Origin: DASUPK01 sp963843085 | GTDB lineage: Bacteria; Actinomycetota; Thermoleophilia; Solirubrobacterales; 70-9 | Reading direction: 5' to 3' | Length of the DNA: 64,000 nt | Assembly (NCBI GenBank): GCA_963843085.1 | Contig: CAWJJG010000011.1 | Location: 806,001-870,000, forward strand | In this document: one piece after another, positions 32,170-40,284 of the stretch | How positions within the stretch are numbered: position 1 is the stretch's first letter | Layout of the letters: each line of letters starts with the position of its first letter | Notes under the pieces: generated by a model | Database searches by the model: none | The model's input: the letters and a program-made list of their open reading frames with translations, nothing else | Told to the model about the DNA's origin: nothing | Program-made: the position numbers and the translations under genes

Positions 32170-32811
32170 TTGAGCGAGCTGCCCGAGGCGGGGGGAGCGC
32201 CCCTGGGCGACGAGGGCGAGGCACCCGCCGTGCCGAGGCCCGCGGCCACCGTGATCCTGCTGCGGCGGGGTGGCAAGCACGCGGAGCGGGGCCTCGAGAT
32301 CCTGCTCGTGCAGCGCAACCCCGAGGCCCGCTTCATGCCCGGCGTCTGGGTATTCCCGGGCGGGGCGGTCGATGAGGCCGACGGCGAGGGCGAGGGCGAG
32401 GAGGCCCATCGGGCAGCAGCCGCAAGAGAGCTCTCGGAGGAGGCCGGCATCGACGTCCCGGCCGAGGAGATGGTCGCCTATTCGCGCTGGATCACGCCCG
32501 GGGTGGTCCCGATCCGCTTCGACACTCGGTTCTACCTGGCGCTGGCCCCTGCCCACTCACCGCCCCAGCCCGACGGCTCGGAAACGGTCGACGCCGGCTG
32601 GTTCAGACCGCAGGACGCCCTCGACCGCCACCACGCCGGAGAGCTGCCGCTCGTCTTTCCCACCATCAAGCACCTGGAGTCGCTGGTCGATTTCGCCAAT
32701 GCCGAGGAGGCGCTGGCGGCTGGGCGACGCCGTGAGGTGAAGGCCGTCGAGCCCGAGGTCGTCGGCGAGGGCGACGACCGGCGGATCGTGCTGCCCGACG
32801 AGCTGCCCTGA
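32170..32811 (+). CDS. NUDIX hydrolase
   Basis: This 213-residue protein starts at TTG 32170 behind GGAGGGG. The NUDIX helix reads AARELSEEAGI, the REUxEExGU part of the motif, and the upstream part, GVWVFPGGAVDEADGEGEGEE, has an acidic insertion before it. The order resembles the NUDT19/acyl-CoA or nucleotide-sugar type pyrophosphatases that have longer boxes. HRAAAARELSEE keeps the metal-binding glutamates. The substrate is unknown. It overlaps no neighbour and converges with a small membrane-protein gene. Confidence 0.9.
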   Translation: MSELPEAGGAPLGDEGEAPAVPRPAATVILLRRGGKHAERGLEILLVQRNPEARFMPGVWVFPGGAVDEADGEGEGEEAHRAAAARELSEEAGIDVPAEEMVAYSRWITPGVVPIRFDTRFYLALAPAHSPPQPDGSETVDAGWFRPQDALDRHHAGELPLVFPTIKHLESLVDFANAEEALAAGRRREVKAVEPEVVGEGDDRRIVLPDELP

Positions 32812-32815
32812 TGGT

Positions 32816-33250
32816 CTAAGCGGCCTTTCGGCGAGTCGGGGGCGCCGGCAGCCCCCTGCGCTCCATTGCCCTGCCTCGGATCCTTCCTCCAAGGGCGCCG
32901 AGGAGCATTCCGATGATCGCCGTGAAGACCACCAGGATCGGCGCGAAGCCGGGCAGCGAAACCTTCGCATCGGTGCCGGCGATCGCGTGGGCGAGCAGCA
33001 GCCCGGTGCCGTAGAGCGTGCCGCCGACCAGGCCTCGGGCCGCTCCGTCCCAGCCGTCGGCGTGCTCGAAGCCCGCGAGGATTCCGCCGACGAAGGCAAT
33101 CGCGCCGATCACCCAGTACGCCGCGGCGGACACGCCGAGCAGGATTCCCGCCACCGCCCCCAGTGCGGTCGGGACGACCAGGGCGAGAAGGACCTGAGTC
33201 GAGCGCGGTCGCTCCCGGAACAGCGGAGAAGCCTCCATCCACCTATCCAT
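32816..33250 (-). CDS. Small membrane protein of unknown function
   Basis: This 144-residue hypothetical protein has four likely transmembrane segments: VLLALVVPTALGAVAGILL, AYWVIGAIAFVGGILAGF, GLVGGTLYGTGLLLAHAIA and APILVVFTAIIGMLLGALG. A short basic tail follows (RIRGRAMERRGLPAPPTRRKAA). The glycine-rich helices suggest tight packing. The start is ATG 33250; a GTG at 33259 is possible. I do not recognise the family, and neighbours (NUDIX, PPOX) give no clue. Confidence 0.75.
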   Translation of the reverse strand: MDRWMEASPLFRERPRSTQVLLALVVPTALGAVAGILLGVSAAAYWVIGAIAFVGGILAGFEHADGWDGAARGLVGGTLYGTGLLLAHAIAGTDAKVSLPGFAPILVVFTAIIGMLLGALGGRIRGRAMERRGLPAPPTRRKAA

Positions 33251-33310
33251 CCTCGCCACCTCTCACTTCCACTAGGGCCAGGTCGGCGCGGCGACCGTAT
33301 CAGGGCAGGT

Positions 33311-33394
33311 GGGCTGACCAGCGACCAGCTCACCCAGGGCGGCAGAGTCGACTGCGATCCGACCCAGCTTCCGCTCGGCCCGTGGTTCGCGTAA
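33311..33394 (+). pseudogene. Relic of an MCE gene 3' end
   Basis: Read in frame, these 84 bases give GLTSDQLTQGGRVDCDPTQL and end PLGPWFA-stop. The complete MCE protein at 43803-45233 ends SSDQLTQGGTVDCDPNQI-PLGP-stop. Twenty bases (33323-33342) are identical to the coding strand of that gene, and the rest diverges mildly. Nothing upstream looks like the rest of an MCE gene, so this is a detached C-terminal remnant, 10 kb away and in the opposite orientation. The PPOX-like gene starts 12 bases later. Confidence 0.75.
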
Positions 33395-33406
33395 GAATCC
33401 GGGGCC

Positions 33407-34360
33407 ATGACCAGCACACTTCCGCCCGAGGCGCGCGAAGCCTTCGAGCGCTTCATCACCTGCGAGCTCACAACGGTCGACGCAGCCATGCAGCCGATCA
33501 CCTGGCCGGTCACCCCCTACTACCAGGAGGGAGGCCCGACGATCGACGTGACCACCGGCCTCGGCTATCCGAAGAAGGCCGACGACGCCCGGGCCCACCC
33601 GAGCGTCTCGCTGCTCTTCTCGGACCCGACCGGGTCGGGGATCGACAGCGGCCTGCGGGTGCTCGTCCAGGGCACGGCGACCATCGACGACGCGGACCTG
33701 AAGGCGAACGCCGAGCGCTACATCCGGGAATCGGGAGTGAAGCTGCCGGCGACCAAGAAGATGAACCCGCCGAAGCCGATACGCCCGATGTTCAACTGGT
33801 ACTACGCGCGCCTCTACATCAAGGTACGCCCGGAGCGGGTCTTCATCTGGCCGGAGGGCGACCTGGCGGAAGAGCCGGCGATCCACGACGCGCATATGGA
33901 GGAGGTCCGCTCGGGCCACACCGAGGAGCCCGTCGCGGATCACGGCAAGCTCCCGCAGGCTCCGCCCGCCTGGGATCAGCGCATGGACTTCCTCTCGGAG
34001 CACGACACCGGCGTGCTCAGCTGGATCGGCCCGGACGGGTTCCCGATCTCGGTTCGCGTTCCCTTCACGGCGGAGGCTCAGTCGAAATCGATCTCGATCG
34101 ATGCGGTTTCCGCCGGGCTGCCGCTGCTCGAGGGAAGAGCCTGCCTAACGGTTCACCAGCACTCGCCCGACTTCACGTGGCAGCGCAACATGCAGGTGCG
34201 CGGGACCGTCGAGCCATCCGACGGCGGTTGGCGTCTGGTTCCACGCCGGATCGTCGGGGGGTTCGAGCTGCCGCCCGGCCGCTTCAACCGCTTCCGGGAC
34301 TTCATCAAGAAGGGGCCCGGCTTCTACCGGACCTACCGCAAGCGGCTCAAAGAGCGCTAG
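33407..34360 (+). CDS. Pyridoxamine-5'-phosphate-oxidase-like split-barrel protein, tandem domains
   Basis: This 317-residue protein contains two flavin-reductase-like split-barrel halves. Residues about 1-150 start EAFERFITCELTTVDAAMQPITWPVTPYY and include HPSVSLLFSD. Residues about 185-290 start WDQRMDFLSEHDTGVLSWIGPDGFP and include HSPDFTWQRNMQVRG. Such proteins bind FMN or F420 in related families. No cofactor-specific motif is clear enough to choose. It converges with the unknown 228-residue gene and overlaps it by four bases. Confidence 0.8.
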   Translation: MTSTLPPEAREAFERFITCELTTVDAAMQPITWPVTPYYQEGGPTIDVTTGLGYPKKADDARAHPSVSLLFSDPTGSGIDSGLRVLVQGTATIDDADLKANAERYIRESGVKLPATKKMNPPKPIRPMFNWYYARLYIKVRPERVFIWPEGDLAEEPAIHDAHMEEVRSGHTEEPVADHGKLPQAPPAWDQRMDFLSEHDTGVLSWIGPDGFPISVRVPFTAEAQSKSISIDAVSAGLPLLEGRACLTVHQHSPDFTWQRNMQVRGTVEPSDGGWRLVPRRIVGGFELPPGRFNRFRDFIKKGPGFYRTYRKRLKER

Positions 34361-35043
34361 GACCCGATCTTCGGCGGGAAGGGCTCGAGGCCCGCGTTCC
34401 AGGGCCCCGGCTTGTAGATGTCGAGGTTGTTCTCCTCCATCTCGCGATGGAGGCGGTCGAAGATGCCGCCCGCCGAGCGCAGGCACTCCTTGAGCTCATC
34501 CTTGGTCCGCCCACGGAGGCGCCAGTGAAAGAAGAGCTGCTGCTCGGTGATGCCGAAGTCGACCTCCGCCGGGATCTGAGTGATCCAGTCGATGAAGCCG
34601 GGGCTGAACAGCTCGCGGAGCGCGACCGGGTCATGGTCCTTCGGCACGGTGGCGATGAAGCGCTTGTTGAAGTCGACGCTCTCGAACTCGACCCGCCGCC
34701 GAGAGAAACGGTCGACGGTGTCTGTCGCGGTCTTCTCGATCGACTCGACGTCGAACACAGGGACCACGGTCGCCAGGTCCGGCATGTGGGCCTTGACGAT
34801 CACGGCGCCCGGCACCACCGTCTTGCTGAGGAAGCCACCCTCCTCGTGCTCGTCGGCGTCGCAGGATGAGCCGAAGAAACCGTCGCTGAGCTCGCCGGTG
34901 AGGCGATTGGTCCCCCCGGGGCAGAGGGCGACGGGACCCTCCTTGGGATTGATGCCACCGATCGGCTCGTAGCGGCATCCTCGCTCCGAGGCCAGGCTGG
35001 AGACGATCCCGGCCCACTGCTCCGCGTCGGCCTTCGCGCTCAA
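34357..35043 (-). CDS. Unknown 228-residue protein coupled to SCP2 protein
   Basis: I do not recognise the family. The protein is soluble, with no signal peptide or membrane segment. It has three cysteines in the N-terminal third (RGCRYEP, ALCPGGTN, GSSCDADEHEEGG) and a C-terminal part rich in charged helices (GRTKDELKECLRSAGGIFDRL). A tract VVPGAVIVKAHMPDLATVVPVFD looks like beta strands. It starts at TTG 35043, overlapping the TGA of the SCP2 gene, so it is translationally coupled to a lipid carrier at the end of the MCE operon. A lipid-related function is only inferred from context. Confidence 0.75.
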   Translation of the reverse strand: MSAKADAEQWAGIVSSLASERGCRYEPIGGINPKEGPVALCPGGTNRLTGELSDGFFGSSCDADEHEEGGFLSKTVVPGAVIVKAHMPDLATVVPVFDVESIEKTATDTVDRFSRRRVEFESVDFNKRFIATVPKDHDPVALRELFSPGFIDWITQIPAEVDFGITEQQLFFHWRLRGRTKDELKECLRSAGGIFDRLHREMEENNLDIYKPGPWNAGLEPFPPKIGS

Positions 35044-35459
35044 TCGACGTTGACCAGGTCCTCGCGCCCCTCGGCCTCGAGCTGGGCCTGGTATCGCGGA
35101 TACACGGGCTTGGTCAGGGGAACGAGCTTGAGGATCTTCGCGACCGGTCCGCTCGCCTTGATCTGGCCGCGCGCGAGCGCGGTGGTGACGTTCACCTTGC
35201 CCAGCCAGAAGCGGTGGGCGGTGTCGGCGTCCATGCTCATCACGACCTCGGGCTCCATGTCGGTCTCGCCGAAGTCGACGTCGGCCGGGCCGTCCTCCTC
35301 GAGGCGCAGCGTGATCGTCGAATCGGGGTCGCGGTAGTCGTACTGGAGGATCGTGTTCGCCTTCCTGAACTTCGGCCCGAGCTCGGGGTCCTCGGCGATC
35401 CCGGCGAAGAGCTTGCCGATCGTGTCGTAGACCTCCTGCGCGTCCTTGAAATACGCCAT
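35040..35459 (-). CDS. SCP2 sterol-carrier-domain protein
   Basis: This 139-residue single SCP2 domain starts MAYFKDAQEVYDTIGKLFAG, with the family pattern DSTITLRLEEDGPADVDFG, VVMSMDADTAHRFWLGKVNVTTALARGQIKASGPVAKIL. The phrase ALARGQIKASG matches the SCP2 signature near the ligand tunnel. It binds sterols or acyl chains in the cytosol and would receive lipid delivered by the MCE system upstream. It follows the last MCE gene after repeat copy C (117 bases), and its stop overlaps the start of the next gene. Confidence 0.93.
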   Translation of the reverse strand: MAYFKDAQEVYDTIGKLFAGIAEDPELGPKFRKANTILQYDYRDPDSTITLRLEEDGPADVDFGETDMEPEVVMSMDADTAHRFWLGKVNVTTALARGQIKASGPVAKILKLVPLTKPVYPRYQAQLEAEGREDLVNVD

Positions 35460-35482
35460 TAGAACGATCCTATTCGCGGGAC

Positions 35483-35579
35483 AGCTTCGCCATCAGATCG
35501 CGGCCACAAGCGGGCGCCTCACCTAAGTCGCTTCGGGCTGCGCCCTTCGCTTCAAGATGCAGCGCCCTGGTGGCCGCTA
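35483..35579 (-). repeat. Structured intergenic repeat, copy C
   Basis: On the minus strand it starts with the TAG stop of the last MCE gene (TAGCGGCCACCAGGGCGC) and ends ATGGCGAAGCT, 23 bases before the SCP2 start. P1 is GCGGCCAC/GTGGCCGC (35570-35577 with 35500-35507). P2 is GGGCGC/GCGCCC, changed in both arms relative to copy A. P3 is CGCT/AGCG with a longer loop, and P4 is GGGC-GCA-GCCC. This copy lies inside an operon, between two co-directional genes. Confidence 0.87.
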
Positions 35580-37259
35580 GTTGTCCGGCAGGACCTCGGG
35601 GATCTTCCCGCCGCCGAAGAGGGACGGGAAGTTCGGCGCAACCGTGCAGCCCGCGTACGCGGACGGGCCGCCCGGAGGCAGCGGATTCGCGTTCACGTCC
35701 GAGTTCGGGGCCACGAAATTGGGCGAGACCGGGTTGACCACCGACGAGAGCGGGAACTGGCCGCTCTCGGACTGGGGAGCGCCGCCGGGCGGAGGCGTCT
35801 GCCCCTGCGGGACGTGCAGGACCTGCTGGCCGCCGAAGGTGTTGTTGCAATCGTGGTTCGGGAAGATCTCGGACTGGCTGGTGGAGTACGGGTTGCCGAT
35901 CGCGAAGGGCTGCAGGTAGCCGTTGCCGCGATTGCTGGCAAGGCGCTTCGGATAGATCGAGAGCGACTCGGAGGTGAGCATCAGCATCTGGCGCGAGATG
36001 TGGAGCGGCGCGCTCTGGCCCGCCTGGGTCGGGAGGTAGCCCTCCGTCGCGCTCGGGATGTTCCCGAGGAAGTCGGTGACGACGGGCGCCTGGTAGTCGA
36101 GCCAGCGGACCAGTGGGTTGAAGTTCGCGAGGAACGGATCGAGGCCGTCCATCACAGGGCGCAGCTCGTGCACGAAGCTGCTCAGCGAGGGCAGTCCGGT
36201 CGCCGACACCTTGATCAGCGGATCGAGGTTCTGGAAGAGCTTGTGGGCCTTCGGGGTGAGGTGGCGCACGTCGCGCAGCGTCGGGCTTAGGTCGCGGGCG
36301 ACCGGCCTCAGGTCGTGGAAGACGGGACGCGCGTCGGTCGCGAAGGTCTTGAGGCGATCGAGGGTGAGACGCCCCTCGTTCTCGAACGTCGGGAAGATCT
36401 TGAAGGTGTCGGAGAGAGCCTGGCTCTGCGAGGCCAGCGCGCCGAACGTCCTGTTCGCGCCGACGATCGCTCCTGCCAGGGCCTGGTCGTGGGCGGTGAG
36501 GGCGCCGAAGACGTCTCCGGTGTCGTGGACGAGCGTGCGGAGCGACTGCTCCTGCCGGCGGAGGGTGCCGAGGACGTCGCTCGAGTCCGAGGCGAACGGC
36601 CCGAGGTTCCCGAACGCGTCGTTCAGGTCCAGCCCGCGCCCGTTGATCGCCAGGCCGGCGTTCTGCATCCAGGACTGGAACGCGTCACGGGTGGGCTTGT
36701 CGAAGCCCTGGAAGATCTCGTCGATCTGGGTCTCGTCTTGAACCTGTGTCTGCGCCAGGTGGCCGCCCTCCGGAATCGGCTGTGGGGCGTCGCCACCTGA
36801 GACCTGACCGACGTCGATCGAGCTCGATTGCGCATGCACGTCGCCGGTGGTATCGCCGGGCTGGACCTGGCTGCCGCTGGTGAGCTCGATGTAGGTCTCC
36901 CCCAGCAGGGTCTTCTGCCGGAGGATGGCCTTCGCGTCCGAGGAGATCGGCGCGTACTGGGGGTCGATCTCGATGGTGGCCTGCGTCGTGTTGCAGACGG
37001 TCGGATCGCTGTGGCACTCGCTCTCCGGCGCCAGGCCGATCTCCTTGACCTTGCCGACCGAGACACCGCCGATCCGCACGTCGGCCTCCTTCTGCAGCGT
37101 GATCGCCTCGGGGAAGTCGGCGGTGAACCGGTAGCTCTCCGGCTTGAAGGGCACCGGCCCGCCGAAGGTGACCCAGAGGAAGAGGAGCAGGCCGAAGCAG
37201 GACAGGGTGAAGCCGACCGCGACCAGGATCCGCCCTACCGAGGGAGCCTGCTTCTGCAC
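35577..37259 (-). CDS. MCE-family protein 6 of 6
   Basis: This is a 560-residue mammalian-cell-entry protein. One N-terminal helix (ILVAVGFTLSCFGLLLFLWVTF) anchors it. The MCE domain (YRFTADFPEAITLQKEADVRIGGVSVGKV) follows, then a long helical region (about 180-400) made of heptad-like repeats that could form the tunnel needle seen in MCE complexes. The C-terminus is proline/glycine/asparagine-rich. It has a 26-base gap to the previous MCE gene. Its stop codon is the first codon of repeat copy C. A cysteine pair in the domain (ESECHSDPTVCN) is unusual. Confidence 0.93.
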   Translation of the reverse strand: MQKQAPSVGRILVAVGFTLSCFGLLLFLWVTFGGPVPFKPESYRFTADFPEAITLQKEADVRIGGVSVGKVKEIGLAPESECHSDPTVCNTTQATIEIDPQYAPISSDAKAILRQKTLLGETYIELTSGSQVQPGDTTGDVHAQSSSIDVGQVSGGDAPQPIPEGGHLAQTQVQDETQIDEIFQGFDKPTRDAFQSWMQNAGLAINGRGLDLNDAFGNLGPFASDSSDVLGTLRRQEQSLRTLVHDTGDVFGALTAHDQALAGAIVGANRTFGALASQSQALSDTFKIFPTFENEGRLTLDRLKTFATDARPVFHDLRPVARDLSPTLRDVRHLTPKAHKLFQNLDPLIKVSATGLPSLSSFVHELRPVMDGLDPFLANFNPLVRWLDYQAPVVTDFLGNIPSATEGYLPTQAGQSAPLHISRQMLMLTSESLSIYPKRLASNRGNGYLQPFAIGNPYSTSQSEIFPNHDCNNTFGGQQVLHVPQGQTPPPGGAPQSESGQFPLSSVVNPVSPNFVAPNSDVNANPLPPGGPSAYAGCTVAPNFPSLFGGGKIPEVLPDN

Positions 37260-37285
37260 CTAGATCACCTCTCCGTTGGTCCGGG

Positions 37286-38611
37286 TCACGGCGGGCACAC
37301 CGTCCCGAGCAGTTGTCCGAGCCCGGTGGCCACCGGGGCGAGCGGGCTCGAGGCGAGGATCGACTTGACCGTGTTGCAGGTTGCGACCAGGTAGACGTGG
37401 CGGTAGACGCCGTGCGCGTCCTGCGAGCTGAACGTGCTGTTGCCGACGTGGGCCAGCCAGCCCAGCCAGTAGAGGTAGCCCTCGTCGCGGCCCGGGGTGC
37501 CGGGGGCCTCGGCACCATTCGGGTTGTAGGCCGCCATGTTGAAGAGCTCGTTGAGCTTCGAGCCCACGGTGGTCAGGCGCGGGGTCGCACCGACCAGGTT
37601 CTTCGCGGCGGGCCGGATGTCGCGGACCGGCTGGCGCGCATTGACGACGAACGGGCGGATCTCCTGCTTGACGGGGTCGTAGGTGTTCTTCGCGAGACTC
37701 GCGAGCGAGTCGTTCACCGGCTTCAGCTTCCGTGCGAACGGCCGCAGGCTGTTCACCGCCGGGCCGAGGATCGTGGCCAGCTGGTCGGTCTTCGCCAACG
37801 CGACCCGGGTCGTCCTCAGCGTCGGACCGAGCAGGCCGACGGTCCGCTGCACGTCTGGGGACTGGCTCGCGATCGCGCCCAGCGCCTGGTTGGAGGCCGA
37901 GACGAGCTGCTCGATGCCCTGGCCGTCCTCGCCGACGCGACCCCAGAGGATGTTCATGTTGTGGATCAGCGTGGCGAGGTTCGTCTTGCGCTTCGCGACC
38001 TCGGTGTTGAGGCGAGCGAGGCCGCGGTTGATCGGACCGAGGCTGCCGAGCAGCTTGCCGAGGTCCTTGCCCCGTCCGTTCAGCCCCTCCCCGCCCTGGG
38101 TGAGGAGCAGCCTGAGGTATGCCCTGGTGTCACCGTCGAGTGCCGAGAGGACCTGGTCGACGTTCGTGTCCGGAGCTGTATTGGCGAGCGGGATCTCATC
38201 GCCGTTCTGGAACTCGTCGGCGTTCGAGTTCGGGTCCGTGTCCGTGCCCGGATCGAGCTCGAGGAACATGTCCTTCAGGCCGGTCTTCGGGCGGAGCAGG
38301 ACCGTGGCGTTCCTGTAGACCGGCAGGAACTTGCGGTCGATCGCCATCGTCACGACCGCGTGCCCGTTCTCGTAGTCGACGGCGTTGATGTCACCGACGC
38401 GGACGCCGGCGACTCGGACCGTCTGGCCCTGCCCCGGCGTCACTGCCTGCGCGGTCGACAGGTCCGCCTTCAGCTCGAAGGGCTTCTCCTCGAGCAGCGG
38501 GATCCGCAGACGCTGGTTCTGGACGATGATGTAGGTCGCGAGCAGCCCGACGGTCAGCAGCCCGAGGATCGCCAGGAAGTCGCGCAGGTGGTCTCGAATC
38601 GCCTTGCGCAT
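37286..38611 (-). CDS. MCE-family protein 5 of 6
   Basis: This is a 441-residue MCE protein with an N-terminal anchor (FLAILGLLTVGLLATYIIV), an MCE domain (FELKADLSTAQAVTPGQGQTVRVAGVRVGDI) and a long alpha-helical middle part (about 170-340). It is the shortest of the six. Its ATG start overlaps the preceding gene's TGA by one base. It ends with a hydrophobic segment, VKSILASSPLAPVATGLGQLLGTVCPP, where a helix could rejoin the membrane. MCE hexamers bridge the inner membrane to the outer layer and carry lipids; each of the six genes probably supplies one subunit. Confidence 0.92.
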   Translation of the reverse strand: MRKAIRDHLRDFLAILGLLTVGLLATYIIVQNQRLRIPLLEEKPFELKADLSTAQAVTPGQGQTVRVAGVRVGDINAVDYENGHAVVTMAIDRKFLPVYRNATVLLRPKTGLKDMFLELDPGTDTDPNSNADEFQNGDEIPLANTAPDTNVDQVLSALDGDTRAYLRLLLTQGGEGLNGRGKDLGKLLGSLGPINRGLARLNTEVAKRKTNLATLIHNMNILWGRVGEDGQGIEQLVSASNQALGAIASQSPDVQRTVGLLGPTLRTTRVALAKTDQLATILGPAVNSLRPFARKLKPVNDSLASLAKNTYDPVKQEIRPFVVNARQPVRDIRPAAKNLVGATPRLTTVGSKLNELFNMAAYNPNGAEAPGTPGRDEGYLYWLGWLAHVGNSTFSSQDAHGVYRHVYLVATCNTVKSILASSPLAPVATGLGQLLGTVCPP

Positions 38612-40284
38612 CAGCCCTTGGCTCCCTTCGCGGAAGTCGGGGACGGCGTCTTGATCCCATTGGCTTGCTGGAACGCGGCCCAGTCCTTCTGCCAGCCGGT
38701 GTACTGCTGCAGGACGTTGGCGAGGAGCTGCTGTGCCGCGTTGCTCTTGCCGGCGGCCTTGAGCTGCTTGACGTCGGTGAGCTGCGAGATGATGTCCGCG
38801 TAGCGCTGGGTCAGGTTGTTCTCGCGCGGGGTCGCAGAGGTGGCGCTCTTGCCGCTGGCCTTGGAGGCGGGCGCCGGCCCGATCTCGCTGTGGAGGTCCG
38901 GCGGATCCTGGGTCTCACAGGGGACGTCCGGCCGGAACGGGGTCTTGGCCGAGGACTGCTTGGCGGGCTGCGCTCCGAGGAAGCTGTAGGGGGCGACGCC
39001 GGTGAGCGGGGCCGCGACGTCCGGGCTGCTGAACGGCGCGATCGTGTTGGAGCCGCCGCCGCCGAGCACGCGGAACTCCTGGCCGTTGGCGTCGCCCGAG
39101 CGGCTCTCGCCGGCGACGCCCGTGAAGCCGTACGCGGTCTCCTGGTAGACCTTGGCGGCCGCGGGGTCGCTGTCGGTGTTCGGGATCGGGGTGTTGCTCC
39201 AGGGGATGACCACGTTGTTGAAGCAGGAGGACAGGGCGCGGGCCTGTTCGAGGAACGGAAGCGAGTCGCTGCTGAGAGCGGCCAGGTCGGGGACGGTCGG
39301 GCGCAGGTCCTCGACGAGCCCGCGCAGCTCGCGCTCGGAGATGAGCTGCCGCAGCTGCCCGATCCAGGGGTTCGCGTAGTCGAGCGCGGAGTTGGCCGAC
39401 TTCACGCCGGGCAGCGCCTCACGGGCGAAGGCGCGCAGGGCCGGGAAGTCCTGATTCAGCTTGAAGAGCGCCGGGCGACCCACGGCGAGCGCCTTCGGCA
39501 GCTCGACGATCGCGTCGCGCAGCGAAGCCTGATGGGCCGCGAAGTCGCCGCTGACCGTGTTGAGGTTGGTGATCAGCCCCTGGAGGTCGCTGCTGTTGGC
39601 GTTGAGCTCCCGCGCCACGACGTCGAGGTTGGAGACGAAGCCGGCGAGGTCGCCCGGCTGGGTTCCGAGCAGCGCCTGGTTCACCTGCGACGTGTACTCG
39701 AAGGCCGCGGGAGAGGTCCGGAATGATTCCTGGAAGCCCTTGGCCCCGCCGTACTTGTCGAGCGCGCCGCCGAACTCCTTCAGGAAGATCTGCAGGTCCT
39801 GCCTCACCGGGGCCTGCAGCGAGGTGAGCACCTGGTCGAACTGCACTGAGCTCGAGGTCTGGGTCTCGGGGACGACGGACCCGCTGTCGAGCTCGGGAGC
39901 GCTCGGGCTGCCCGGGTGCAGGTCGACGAAGAGGTTCCCTTCGAGGAAGAGGCGCGGCCGCAGCTGGAGCGTGGCGTCCTGGCGGATGGGAAGCGCCGTG
40001 TCCTTCAGGTCCATGGTGACGATCGCGGCGTCCTCGCCCTTGCCGTTCGCGTCGGTCACGTGCTGCACGTCGGAGACCTCGCCGACATCGACGCCGGAGA
40101 TCCGCACGGGGCTCTTGGCGCGGATGTTCTGGGCGTCCGCGACGATCGCCTTGAGCTGGTAGCCGTGGCCGGCGAACGGGATGGTCTTGGTGAACGCCAG
40201 GTAGAAGGCGAAGAAGGTGAGCACGATCGCGATCAGCCCGATCTGGAAGTTGGAGAGCCGGCGGTTGTGGTTCGGGCGGTTCAT
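38611..40284 (-). CDS. MCE-family protein 4 of 6
   Basis: This is a 557-residue MCE protein. The N-terminal anchor is FQIGLIAIVLTFFAFYLAFT, and the MCE domain begins YQLKAIVADAQNIRAKSPVRISGVDVGEV. A helical region (about 170-360) follows, then a low-complexity tail rich in Ser, Pro and Lys with a late coiled-coil-like helix (NNLTQRYADIISQLTDVKQL). It overlaps the preceding gene by four bases (ATGA) and the following by one. The tail length and composition differ from the other five subunits. Confidence 0.92.
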   Translation of the reverse strand: MNRPNHNRRLSNFQIGLIAIVLTFFAFYLAFTKTIPFAGHGYQLKAIVADAQNIRAKSPVRISGVDVGEVSDVQHVTDANGKGEDAAIVTMDLKDTALPIRQDATLQLRPRLFLEGNLFVDLHPGSPSAPELDSGSVVPETQTSSSVQFDQVLTSLQAPVRQDLQIFLKEFGGALDKYGGAKGFQESFRTSPAAFEYTSQVNQALLGTQPGDLAGFVSNLDVVARELNANSSDLQGLITNLNTVSGDFAAHQASLRDAIVELPKALAVGRPALFKLNQDFPALRAFAREALPGVKSANSALDYANPWIGQLRQLISERELRGLVEDLRPTVPDLAALSSDSLPFLEQARALSSCFNNVVIPWSNTPIPNTDSDPAAAKVYQETAYGFTGVAGESRSGDANGQEFRVLGGGGSNTIAPFSSPDVAAPLTGVAPYSFLGAQPAKQSSAKTPFRPDVPCETQDPPDLHSEIGPAPASKASGKSATSATPRENNLTQRYADIISQLTDVKQLKAAGKSNAAQQLLANVLQQYTGWQKDWAAFQQANGIKTPSPTSAKGAKG

